NCBI RefSeq assembly: GCF_016427555.1
Contig: NZ_JAELVS010000002.1
Coordinates: forward strand, 124,001-188,000
Origin: Marinobacter litoralis
GTDB taxonomy: Bacteria > Pseudomonadota > Gammaproteobacteria > Pseudomonadales > Oleiphilaceae
DNA: 64,000 nt
Direction of reading: 5' to 3'
Under the pieces are notes generated by a model. The model searched no databases. It was given only the letters and a program-made list of their open reading frames with translations, and was not told the origin of the DNA. Position 1 is the first letter of the stretch. Every line of letters begins with the position of its first letter. Shown here in pieces: positions 56,525 to 64,000 of the stretch. The position numbers and the translations under genes were made by a program.

Positions 56525-56744
56525 TCCTTCTTTGTTTTCCTGTTTTTATCCTCATATTTTACGTTTTCACGCTGTGATCATGCTCTTAAACCGTTATTCC
56601 GTTTGGTGCAGTGATTCTCTCGGCGGGGTAAACCGTGATAAACTACCGGCTTTTAATTTTGCGTCCCGCTAAAGAGTTTCGCTCCTAACGGGATTTGGTT
56701 TTATTTTTCATTCACATACAGAATCTGTAATTCGAGGATCTTCC

Positions 56745-58049
56745 ATGCAAGTGTCTGTTGAAACGACCTCTAACATCGAACGTCGCATGACGATTGGTGT
56801 GCCCGCCCAGGAAATTGACCAGGCGGTTCAGAAACGCCTACAGGAAACCGCTCGCACTGTTCGCTTGAACGGCTTCCGTCCAGGCAAGGTGCCCATGAGC
56901 GTGGTTAAGCGTCGTTTCGGTGACAGCATCCGTCAGGAAATCGTTGGCGAAGTAATGCGCGATAACTACATCAAGGCGCTGCAGGAGCAGGACATCAACC
57001 CGGCGGGCTGGCCGCAGTTTGAGCCGAAGACCATGGAAGAGGGCAAAGACCTTGAATTCGTGGCCGTGTTTGAAGTACTGCCGGAAATCGAGCTAGGCGA
57101 CCTGAGCAAAATCAAAGTTGAGAAGCCAGCCGCTGAAGTAACCGAAAAAGATATCGACACCATGATCGATAACCTGCGTCGTCAGCAGGCTCCTATGAAA
57201 GAAGTGAAGCGCAAGTCCAAAAACAAGGACGTTGTGACCATCGACTTCAAAGGCACCATCGACGGTGAAGAATTTGAAGGCGGCGCCGCTGAAGGCCATC
57301 GCCTGACTCTGGGCTCTGGCCAGATGATTCCAGGTTTCGAGAAGGCTATCGTTGGCGGTAAGACCGGCGAAGAGTTCGACATCGAAGTAACCTTCCCCGA
57401 GGACTACCACAACGAAGATCTGGCGGGTAAGCCGGCTACTTTTGCAATCAAGGTTCATAAAGTAGAAGAGCCTCAGTTGCCAGAGCTGAACGCCGAGTTC
57501 TTCCAGAAGTTTGGTATCGAAGCCGAAGACGAAGCCGGATTCCGTGAAGAAGTTAAAAAGAACATGGATCGCGAGCTGAAGCAGGCCGTGTCTAACAAGG
57601 TCAAGAATGACGTTGTTGAAGGTCTGCTGGAAACAACCGAGCTGGACGTTCCGTCTTCCTTGGTAGACCAGGAAATCGATCGTCTGCGCCAGGAAGCCGT
57701 TCAGCGCTTTGGTGGTCAGGTAGACTTCCAGCAGCTGCCGAAGGAAATCTTCGAAGAGCAGGCTCAGCGTCGCGTTAAGACCGGTTTGTTGTTCCAGGAA
57801 GTGGTTAAAGCCAACGACCTGAAGGCGGATGCAGCGAAAGTAGATGAAAAGATTCAGGAAATCGCGTCTACTTACGAACAGCCGGAAGAAGTGGTAGCCC
57901 ACTTCAACAGCAACCAGGAGCAGAAGACTCAGGTTGAGTCTGTTGTTCTGGAAGAAGCGGTTGTTGATTTGGTGCTGGAGCAGGCCAAAGTGAAAGAGAA
58001 GAAGATGAAGTACGAAGAAGCAGTCAAGGCTGGCCAAGCCCAGCGTTGA
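56745..58049 (+). CDS. tig: Trigger factor
   Basis: The ribosome-bound chaperone that meets nascent chains. The 434 residues comprise the ribosome-binding domain with FRPGKVPMSVVKRRFG, an FKBP-type PPIase domain (about 150-245, VTIDFKGTIDGEEFEGG) and the helical C-terminal chaperone domain. The ATG at 56745 follows GAGGATC. The 220-bp gap after the tRNA-Leu gene holds its promoter, which I cannot define. Confidence 0.97.
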   Translation: MQVSVETTSNIERRMTIGVPAQEIDQAVQKRLQETARTVRLNGFRPGKVPMSVVKRRFGDSIRQEIVGEVMRDNYIKALQEQDINPAGWPQFEPKTMEEGKDLEFVAVFEVLPEIELGDLSKIKVEKPAAEVTEKDIDTMIDNLRRQQAPMKEVKRKSKNKDVVTIDFKGTIDGEEFEGGAAEGHRLTLGSGQMIPGFEKAIVGGKTGEEFDIEVTFPEDYHNEDLAGKPATFAIKVHKVEEPQLPELNAEFFQKFGIEAEDEAGFREEVKKNMDRELKQAVSNKVKNDVVEGLLETTELDVPSSLVDQEIDRLRQEAVQRFGGQVDFQQLPKEIFEEQAQRRVKTGLLFQEVVKANDLKADAAKVDEKIQEIASTYEQPEEVVAHFNSNQEQKTQVESVVLEEAVVDLVLEQAKVKEKKMKYEEAVKAGQAQR

Positions 58050-58081
58050 TAGCTCGGGCATAGCCCTGAGTCGCTTTCTGG

Positions 58082-58107
58082 AAACAGCCGGTGTATCCGG
58101 CTGTTTT
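58082..58107 (+). terminator. Terminator of tig
   Basis: The stem AAACAGCCGG/CCGGCTGTTT with loop TGTAT ends in TTTT, 33 bp after the tig stop. Confidence 0.75.
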
Positions 58108-58212
58108 CATCTGGGCTCACTGCTGGCAAAGTATAGGGGTATCCAGGCTTTATATTCCGGATGTCCTGAAGCAGGAGTCCATGCCCAATGTCTTTAAGGA
58201 GTTCAGGCACAC

Positions 58213-58848
58213 ATGACGCAAAAACCGTTTGATGGCCCAACAATGATAACGAGCGCCGGTCTGGTGCCGATGGTAATCGAGCAGACGGCACGTGGAGAGC
58301 GGTCCTTCGACATTTATTCGCGCCTTTTGAAAGAGCGGGTAATTTTTCTTGTCGGTCAGGTTGAAGACCACATGGCAAACCTGGTCGTTGCTCAGTTGTT
58401 GTTCCTGGAGTCCGAAAACCCGGATAAGGACATTCACCTGTATATCAACAGCCCGGGCGGTTCAGTCACTGCGGGTATGTCGATTTACGATACCATGCAG
58501 TTCATCAAGCCCGATGTGGCTACCTTGTGTATTGGCCAAGCAGCCAGCATGGGCGCATTCCTCCTCGCCGGCGGCGCAGAAGGCAAGCGTGCGTGCCTAC
58601 CTAATTCCCGCGTCATGATTCACCAGCCACTGGGCGGTTATCAGGGCCAGGCAACGGATATTGAAATCCACACTCGTGAGATTCTGAAGATCCGTAACAC
58701 TCTGAATACAATTCTGGCGCATCATACCGGGCAGGATCTCGAGACCATCGCTCGCGACACCGATCGTGACAACTTTATGGATCCTGACCAGGCGAAAGAG
58801 TACGGGCTAATTGATACAGTACTTGATAAGCGCGTACCGAATAACTAA
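58213..58848 (+). CDS. clpP: ATP-dependent Clp protease proteolytic subunit
   Basis: The barrel-shaped serine peptidase that works with ClpX. The triad is S112 in [10 protein letters not shown]137 in MIHQPLGG and D186 in DTDRDNFM, each one residue beyond the E. coli number. It has 211 residues, including a short propeptide. clpX follows 76 bp later. Confidence 0.98.
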   Translation: MTQKPFDGPTMITSAGLVPMVIEQTARGERSFDIYSRLLKERVIFLVGQVEDHMANLVVAQLLFLESENPDKDIHLYINSPGGSVTAGMSIYDTMQFIKPDVATLCIGQAASMGAFLLAGGAEGKRACLPNSRVMIHQPLGGYQGQATDIEIHTREILKIRNTLNTILAHHTGQDLETIARDTDRDNFMDPDQAKEYGLIDTVLDKRVPNN

Positions 58849-58924
58849 TACTGAAAGTCATCGCATCACCCTTGGCCTGCGTATAGAACGTTTAGGCAGG
58901 CCAACGAAGAACAGAGGTATTTAA

Positions 58925-60208
58925 ATGGCAGATGAAAGAAACGGCAGAGGCGACGATAACGGCAAGTTGCTGTACTGCTCGTTTTGCGGAAAGAGCCAGC
59001 ATGAAGTCCGTAAGCTCATCGCAGGGCCCTCGGTTTTCATCTGCGACGAGTGTGTGGATCTGTGCAACGACATTATTCGTGAAGAAATCCAGGAGAATGC
59101 CCAGGAAGAAGCGAGTGACCGCCTTCCCGTGCCGGCAGAGATCCGCGATACGCTGAACGAATATGTGATTGGCCAGGATCGTGCCAAGATCGTGCTGGCT
59201 GTTGCCGTCTACAACCACTACAAGCGCTTGCGCTACGGTGAAGGCAAAAGCGACGTTGAGCTGGGTAAAAGCAACATTCTGCTGATTGGTCCGACCGGTA
59301 GCGGTAAAACCTTGTTGGCAGAAACTCTGGCTCGCACGCTGAACGTGCCGTTCACCATTGCAGACGCAACTACGCTGACCGAAGCCGGGTATGTGGGTGA
59401 GGATGTTGAGAACATCATCCAGAAGCTGCTGCAAAAGTGCGACTACGATGTAGAGAAAGCTCAGCGAGGCATTGTCTATATCGATGAAATCGACAAGATT
59501 TCACGCAAGTCTGACAATCCGTCTATCACTCGCGATGTATCGGGTGAGGGCGTTCAGCAAGCGTTGCTTAAGCTGATTGAAGGTACGGTTGCTTCGGTGC
59601 CTCCTCAGGGTGGACGAAAGCATCCCCAGCAGGAGTTCCTGCAGGTCGATACCGGCAACATCCTGTTTATTTGTGGTGGCGCTTTCGCCGGTCTGGAAAA
59701 GGTCATCCAGGAACGTTCGGAGCGTAGCTCGATCGGTTTCTCGGCTACGGTAAAGAGCCAGGACGATAGCAAGAGTGCTGGCGATATCATTCAGGACGTA
59801 GAAACGGAAGATCTGGTCAAGTTTGGCCTGATTCCGGAATTCGTAGGTCGTTTGCCGGTTGTGGCAACGTTGACCGAGCTGGATGAAGACGCTTTGGTGC
59901 AGATTCTGACGGAGCCTAAGAACGCCCTGACCAAGCAGTATCAGAAGCTGTTTGATCTTGAAGGGGTTGAGCTGGACTTCCGTGAAGACGCACTGCGTGC
60001 GGTTGCCCGCCAGGCTATGTCACGGAAAACCGGTGCCCGAGGCCTGCGCTCCATCATGGAAGCTACGTTGCTGGACACCATGTATCAGATTCCGTCTGAA
60101 ACCGATGTGTCCAAAGTGGTGGTCGATGAGAGCGTGATCAACGGTGAATCAGAGCCGTTCAAGATCTACGCGAACAGCGATCATGCGAAGGCAGCATCAG
60201 AAGACTGA
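58925..60208 (+). CDS. clpX: ATP-dependent Clp protease ATP-binding subunit ClpX
   Basis: The AAA+ unfoldase that feeds ClpP. The N-terminal zinc domain uses C18, C21, C40 and C43. Walker A is [11 protein letters not shown], Walker B is IVYIDEIDK, and the pore and IGF-like loop regions are present. The 427-residue length is standard. A terminator follows. Confidence 0.98.
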   Translation: MADERNGRGDDNGKLLYCSFCGKSQHEVRKLIAGPSVFICDECVDLCNDIIREEIQENAQEEASDRLPVPAEIRDTLNEYVIGQDRAKIVLAVAVYNHYKRLRYGEGKSDVELGKSNILLIGPTGSGKTLLAETLARTLNVPFTIADATTLTEAGYVGEDVENIIQKLLQKCDYDVEKAQRGIVYIDEIDKISRKSDNPSITRDVSGEGVQQALLKLIEGTVASVPPQGGRKHPQQEFLQVDTGNILFICGGAFAGLEKVIQERSERSSIGFSATVKSQDDSKSAGDIIQDVETEDLVKFGLIPEFVGRLPVVATLTELDEDALVQILTEPKNALTKQYQKLFDLEGVELDFREDALRAVARQAMSRKTGARGLRSIMEATLLDTMYQIPSETDVSKVVVDESVINGESEPFKIYANSDHAKAASED

Positions 60209-60240
60209 TTTTCTCGGCCAGCGAGAGATCGGTTACCTGA

Positions 60241-60267
60241 AAAAGGGGCGTGCAACGCCCCTTTTTC
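60241..60267 (+). terminator. Terminator of clpX
   Basis: The stem AAAAAGGGGCGT/ACGCCCCTTTTT with a short GCA loop ends in a T run. Confidence 0.9.
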
Positions 60268-60314
60268 ATGGCTGTTCATAAAGTACCCGCCAAGAATTTT
60301 GCCCCGTAAAAAGA

Positions 60315-60339
60315 TTGCAATTTTGGTCTGCGCCCCAAT
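60315..60339 (+). promoter_or_regulatory. Possible sigma-32 promoter of lon
   Basis: TTGCAAT and CCCCAAT, 11 bp apart, loosely resemble the heat-shock promoter pattern CTTGAA and CCCCAT. The lon start is 43 bp downstream. The -35 match is weak, so this rests partly on lon being a known heat-shock gene. Confidence 0.3.
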
Positions 60340-60381
60340 GATGGGTGGTATGCTGAATAAAATGTTTTCAGAGGATTCTCT

Positions 60382-62799
60382 ATGACCCTTATATCCGAAG
60401 AAACCGTGCAAGAATATCCGCTGCTTCCGCTTCGCGATGTGGTGGTGTTTCCGCACATGGTGGTGCCACTGTTTGTAGGACGCGAGAAGTCCATTCAGGC
60501 ACTCGAGGCCGCGATGGAGGGTAGCAAAGAGATTTTGCTGGTTGCGCAGAAAGATGCGGCCACCGACGAGCCAGGCTCCGCCGATGTGTTCGACATGGGT
60601 ACCTTGGCGACCGTTTTACAGATGCTGCGTTTGCCGGACGGCACCGTAAAGGTGCTGGTAGAGGGTAATGCCCGTGCCAGTATTTCCGGTATCGAAGAAG
60701 GTGACTACCTCACTGCCAGCGCCGTGTTGATGGACGAAGATCAGCTGCCAGAGCGCGAGCAGAGTGTGTTGATCAAAACCCTGCAGGAAGAGTTTGAAAA
60801 GTATGTGAAGCTCTCCAAAAAGGTTCCGTCGGAAGTCTCTAACTCCCTTACCGGCATTAACGAGATCGATCGCCTTGTAGACACCATGGCGGCGCATCTT
60901 GATATGCAGATTCCTGAAAAGCAGGAGCTGCTTGAGGCGCTGGATGTTCGAAAGCGGGTAGATTTGTTGCTGGGTAAGCTCGACAGCGAAACGGATCTGA
61001 TTGAAGTTGAAAAGCGCATCCGTGGTCGCGTTAAAAAGCAGATGGAGCGGAGCCAGCGTGAGTATTACCTGAACGAGCAAATGAAGGCTATCCAGAAAGA
61101 GATGGGTCAGCTCGGTGAAGGTAACAACGACTTCGAAGAGCTGGAACAGAAGCTGGAAGAGGCCGGATTACCCGAAGAAGCTCGCAAGAAAACGGAAGCC
61201 GAGCTCAATAAGTTGAAGATGATGTCGCCCATGTCGGCCGAGGCAACCGTGGTGCGCGGATACATCGACTGGATGCTGGCGGTGCCTTGGAAAAAACGTA
61301 GCCGGGTGCGCCACGATCTGGATAAGGCTCGGGAGATTCTGGACAAGGATCATTACGGTCTGGATGAAGTCAAAAAGCGTATTCTTGAATATCTGGCCGT
61401 TCAGAGTCGGGTCAAGAAGGTGAAGGGTCCGGTGCTGTGCCTGGTAGGGCCTCCAGGTGTGGGCAAGACCTCTCTTGGTCAGTCCATTGCCAAGGCAACC
61501 AATCGTAAGTACACCCGTATGGCTCTGGGTGGCGTTCGAGACGAAGCCGAAATCCGCGGCCACCGCAAAACCTATATCGGAGCGTTGCCGGGCAAGTTGC
61601 TGCAGAAGTTGTCGAAGGTTGGCGTTAAAAACCCGCTGTTCCTGTTTGATGAAATCGACAAGATGGGCATGGACCATCGCGGTGATCCGGCTTCTGCGTT
61701 GTTGGAAGTGCTTGATCCCGAACAGAACCACACCTTCAACGACCATTACCTTGAAGTGGACTACGACCTCTCCGATGTGATGTTTGTGTGCACATCGAAC
61801 TCGATGGACATACCGCCTGCGTTGCTGGACCGGATGGAAATCATCCGTATCCCGGGGTATACCGAAGATGAGAAGGTCAACATTGCACTGAGGTATTTGT
61901 TGCCCAAGCAAATCGTTGCAAACGGTCTGCGCAAGAATGAACTGGAAATTCCGGAAGAAACCTTGCGGGATCTGATTCGCTATTACACCCGTGAAGCTGG
62001 GGTGCGTGGACTGGAGCGTGAAATCGCCAAAATCTGCCGTAAGGTAGTGCGCGAACACGTAGAGAGCAGCGATAAGGCTTCGGTAACGATCACGCCGGAC
62101 ATGCTGGAAGACTATTCGGGTGTTAAAAAGTTCAAGTACGGTCTTGCGGAAGAGAATAACCAGATTGGTCAGGTAACCGGCCTGGCCTGGACTCAGGTTG
62201 GCGGTGAATTGCTGACGATTGAGTGTGCGTTAACGCCGGGTAAAGGCCGTGTTGTGAAGACCGGTTCGCTGGGCGATGTCATGCAAGAGTCCATCCAAAC
62301 GGCCCTGACCGTGGTCAGAAGTCGGGCAACCGGGCTGGGTGTGGCTGACGATTTCCATGAAAAGCACGACTTACACGTGCATGTTCCGGAAGGTGCAACG
62401 CCAAAAGACGGCCCGAGTGCGGGCATCGGGATGTGCACAGCTCTGGTTTCTTCGCTGACTAAAATCCCCGTTCGCGCGGACGTTGCCATGACCGGTGAGA
62501 TCACGCTGAGAGGCCGTGTGCTGCCGATTGGTGGCCTGAAAGAGAAGCTGCTGGCGGCGCATCGGGGCGGCATTAAAACCGTTCTGATTCCTGATGAAAA
62601 TGTTCGTGATCTCAAAGAGATACCGGAGAATATAAAGGAATCTCTCGAAATTAAGCCGGTTAAGTGGATCGATGAAGTGCTCGACATTGCGCTGGCTTAT
62701 CCGCCCGAACCGAGAGCGGAAAAGGACGATGAAAAAGTGTCCTCCGCCAAGGGGAACGACGATTCCAATGATGCTGCAGAGCGCATAAATACACATTAA
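60382..62799 (+). CDS. lon: ATP-dependent protease Lon
   Basis: Degrades misfolded and regulatory proteins. Domains in order: the N-terminal LON substrate domain ([23 protein letters not shown]), a coiled coil, AAA+ with Walker [12 protein letters not shown], and the protease domain with catalytic Ser in [10 protein letters not shown] and Lys in [14 protein letters not shown]. The 805-residue length is usual. It lies between clpX and hupB, the conserved order. Confidence 0.98.
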   Translation: MTLISEETVQEYPLLPLRDVVVFPHMVVPLFVGREKSIQALEAAMEGSKEILLVAQKDAATDEPGSADVFDMGTLATVLQMLRLPDGTVKVLVEGNARASISGIEEGDYLTASAVLMDEDQLPEREQSVLIKTLQEEFEKYVKLSKKVPSEVSNSLTGINEIDRLVDTMAAHLDMQIPEKQELLEALDVRKRVDLLLGKLDSETDLIEVEKRIRGRVKKQMERSQREYYLNEQMKAIQKEMGQLGEGNNDFEELEQKLEEAGLPEEARKKTEAELNKLKMMSPMSAEATVVRGYIDWMLAVPWKKRSRVRHDLDKAREILDKDHYGLDEVKKRILEYLAVQSRVKKVKGPVLCLVGPPGVGKTSLGQSIAKATNRKYTRMALGGVRDEAEIRGHRKTYIGALPGKLLQKLSKVGVKNPLFLFDEIDKMGMDHRGDPASALLEVLDPEQNHTFNDHYLEVDYDLSDVMFVCTSNSMDIPPALLDRMEIIRIPGYTEDEKVNIALRYLLPKQIVANGLRKNELEIPEETLRDLIRYYTREAGVRGLEREIAKICRKVVREHVESSDKASVTITPDMLEDYSGVKKFKYGLAEENNQIGQVTGLAWTQVGGELLTIECALTPGKGRVVKTGSLGDVMQESIQTALTVVRSRATGLGVADDFHEKHDLHVHVPEGATPKDGPSAGIGMCTALVSSLTKIPVRADVAMTGEITLRGRVLPIGGLKEKLLAAHRGGIKTVLIPDENVRDLKEIPENIKESLEIKPVKWIDEVLDIALAYPPEPRAEKDDEKVSSAKGNDDSNDAAERINTH

Positions 62800-62814
62800 A
62801 CACTGGATGAGTTG

Positions 62815-62844
62815 TTGACATGCCGGAGAGCCCATTGGTATAAC
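62815..62844 (+). promoter_or_regulatory. Promoter of hupB
   Basis: A consensus TTGACA at 62815-62820 and TATAAC at 62839-62844 are 18 bp apart. The transcript would have a leader of about 185 nt before the GTG of hupB. Confidence 0.7.
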
Positions 62845-63037
62845 TGTTTCGCCGTGAAGCAGCCAATACCAAGGGCTCCCGCGCAGTATGTGCCTATTCC
62901 AAACACCGGTTAATCGCCGCAAGGAATAATAATAGTGAAGAATGGAATTCTCCGACCGCTTATGCGATAGTCGTGAGCGTCCGCGAAAAAACAAACCAAC
63001 CTATAACATCTTCAACCTGACATCGAAGGGGTTTAGT

Positions 63038-63310
63038 GTGAACAAGTCCGAACTGATTGATGCAATTGCAGAATCCGCAGATATTTCCAAAGCTGCAGCT
63101 GGCCGTGCGCTGGATGCTATGACGAACACCATCACTGGTGCTCTGAAGAACGACGATCAGGTTACTCTGATCGGCTTCGGTACCTTCTCTGTGAAAGAAC
63201 GCGCCGCCCGTACTGGCCGTAACCCGCAGACTGGCGCTGAGATCAAGATTCCGGCCTCTAAAGTGCCTGGATTCAAGGCAGGCAAGGCCCTGAAAGACGC
63301 TGTTAAGTAA
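63038..63310 (+). CDS. hupB: DNA-binding protein HU-beta
   Basis: A 90-residue histone-like protein that bends DNA and organises the nucleoid. The start is GTG 63038, after AAGGGG, giving [18 protein letters not shown]; the open frame continues upstream without homology. [21 protein letters not shown] is the DNA-arm signature. Confidence 0.97.
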   Translation: MNKSELIDAIAESADISKAAAGRALDAMTNTITGALKNDDQVTLIGFGTFSVKERAARTGRNPQTGAEIKIPASKVPGFKAGKALKDAVK

Positions 63311-63359
63311 TAGCTCTTTCACTGGCAGCTTCCGCTGGCGGGAGTTGCCATAAGAATTC

Positions 63360-63390
63360 AAGGCGCATTCCGATCAGGGTGCGCCTTTTT
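63360..63390 (+). terminator. Terminator of hupB
   Basis: The stem AAGGCGCA/TGCGCCTT encloses a 12-nt loop and is followed by T residues. It lies about 50 bp after the hupB stop. Confidence 0.85.
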
Positions 63391-63464
63391 ACGTTAAAGG
63401 CCGCCGGGGCTATAGCTCACACAATAATCACCAGCACGACCTTGAACAGGGATTCAGAACTAAC

Positions 63465-64000
63465 ATGCTTCAAGATATTCGGGATAACGCCCAGAGTACC
63501 ATCGCCAAAGTGATCGTTGGCCTATTGATTGTTTCCCTTTCCATCTGGGGAATGGATGCCATTATTGGCGGTTTTTCCGGTGAGCCCGAAGTGGCTACAG
63601 TGAACGGAACTGATATCACCGAGCGGGAGTTTCTCCGAACCGTTCAGCTCGAAACCCAGCAGCGCCTGATGCAGATGGAAACCCCAGATCCATCTCTGGT
63701 GGACGAAGACCAATTACGCACCGATGTACTGGAAGCCCTTATCCAAGAGGCCGTACTGACCCAGGATGCCCAAAGCCAAGGGCTTGAGCTGTCGGACGCG
63801 GATATTGATGCCCTGATTACTCAAATGCCTCAGTTCCAGGTGGATGGTAAGTACAGCCCGGAGCGCTTTGCGGCGACCGTTCGTAACCTGGGTATGGGTG
63901 TTGCCGAATTCCGCGCCAGCATGCATAAGAGTTACGTGACCAACCAGATTCGAGCGGCCATCGCTCAAACCGCACTGGCGACACCGGAAAGTGCCGCTCA
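63465..64000 (+). CDS. ppiD: Periplasmic folding chaperone PpiD (partial, N-terminus)
   Basis: The first 178 codons are present; the gene continues past the right edge. MLQDIRDNAQSTIAKVIVGL is the PpiD start: a short cytoplasmic tail, one membrane helix (about 15-35) and a SurA-like periplasmic domain (VATVNGTDITEREFLR, then LIQEAVLTQDAQSQGLELSD). PpiD sits at the SecYEG exit. hupB-ppiD is the conserved order after lon. Confidence 0.95.
   Translation, partial: MLQDIRDNAQSTIAKVIVGLLIVSLSIWGMDAIIGGFSGEPEVATVNGTDITEREFLRTVQLETQQRLMQMETPDPSLVDEDQLRTDVLEALIQEAVLTQDAQSQGLELSDADIDALITQMPQFQVDGKYSPERFAATVRNLGMGVAEFRASMHKSYVTNQIRAAIAQTALATPESAA

Noticed and set aside
56664-56715. Weak hairpin with T-rich tail before tig
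   Set aside because: The stem has mismatches and a bulge; terminator or attenuator status is too uncertain to list.

Overview
The window is dense, mostly housekeeping chromosome of a gammaproteobacterium. The gene orders fabD-fabG-acpP-fabF-pabC-mltG-tmk, tig-clpP-clpX-lon-hupB-ppiD and glnS-cysS, the divergent ppsR/ppsA pair, the divergent LysR/ferredoxin-NADP reductase pair and the protein sequences together suggest a marine Marinobacter-like organism. This assignment is inferred from content and order; no database search was run. I see no prophage, insertion sequence, CRISPR array or rRNA operon.

Layout. 1-2250: the start of znuA with a Zur-type operator, gltX, a tRNA-Ala/tRNA-Glu pair and a palindromic repeat. 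2260-6820: a tandem-module QueD-like protein, a MobA-like nucleotidyltransferase with no normal start codon, a membrane-anchored receiver protein, a PEGA/MORN-repeat protein and a small membrane protein. 6920-13725: a PreP-type M16 protease, ppsR, ppsA and rraA. 13790-19660: PilZ, SH3/coiled-coil, YciI, PHP-exonuclease and UPF0149 genes, then rne with a long leader. 20264-24530: rluC, a HAD phosphatase, sppA, maf, yceD and rpmF. 24574-31670: plsX and the fatty-acid cluster through tmk. 31674-34250: an AraC regulator and putP, where holB would usually follow tmk. 34330-39820: a standalone palindrome, acnB, miaE, a LysR regulator and fpr. 39999-49290: an envelope-related stretch with an orphan membrane protein, a GDPD-family protein, an LTA-synthase-like protein, an exported protein with a lysozyme-like motif, a MscK-type channel, lpxH and ppiB. 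49449-55790: glnS, cysS, glcB and folD. 56028-56524: four tRNAs (Pro, Arg, His, Leu). 56745-64000: the trigger factor, Clp, Lon, HU and PpiD proteostasis block.

How the parts work together. plsX through tmk is one lipid, folate and cell-wall synthesis region, with a terminator between acpP and fabF that probably lets acyl carrier protein be made in excess. ppsA with ppsR controls the pyruvate-to-PEP step, while glcB and acnB serve the glyoxylate and TCA cycles, which fits growth on organic acids or fatty acids. rne lies directly upstream of a UPF0149 gene, and rraA, encoding an RNase E inhibitor, is in the same window behind ppsA.

The least explained parts are the receiver/MORN pair (3812-6244), the translationally coupled GDPD/LTA-synthase-like pair with its divergent exported neighbour (40667-45416), the QueD-like protein whose metal and acid-base residues sit in different modules, the apparent AUA start at 3215, and the 94-bp palindrome at 34331-34424.
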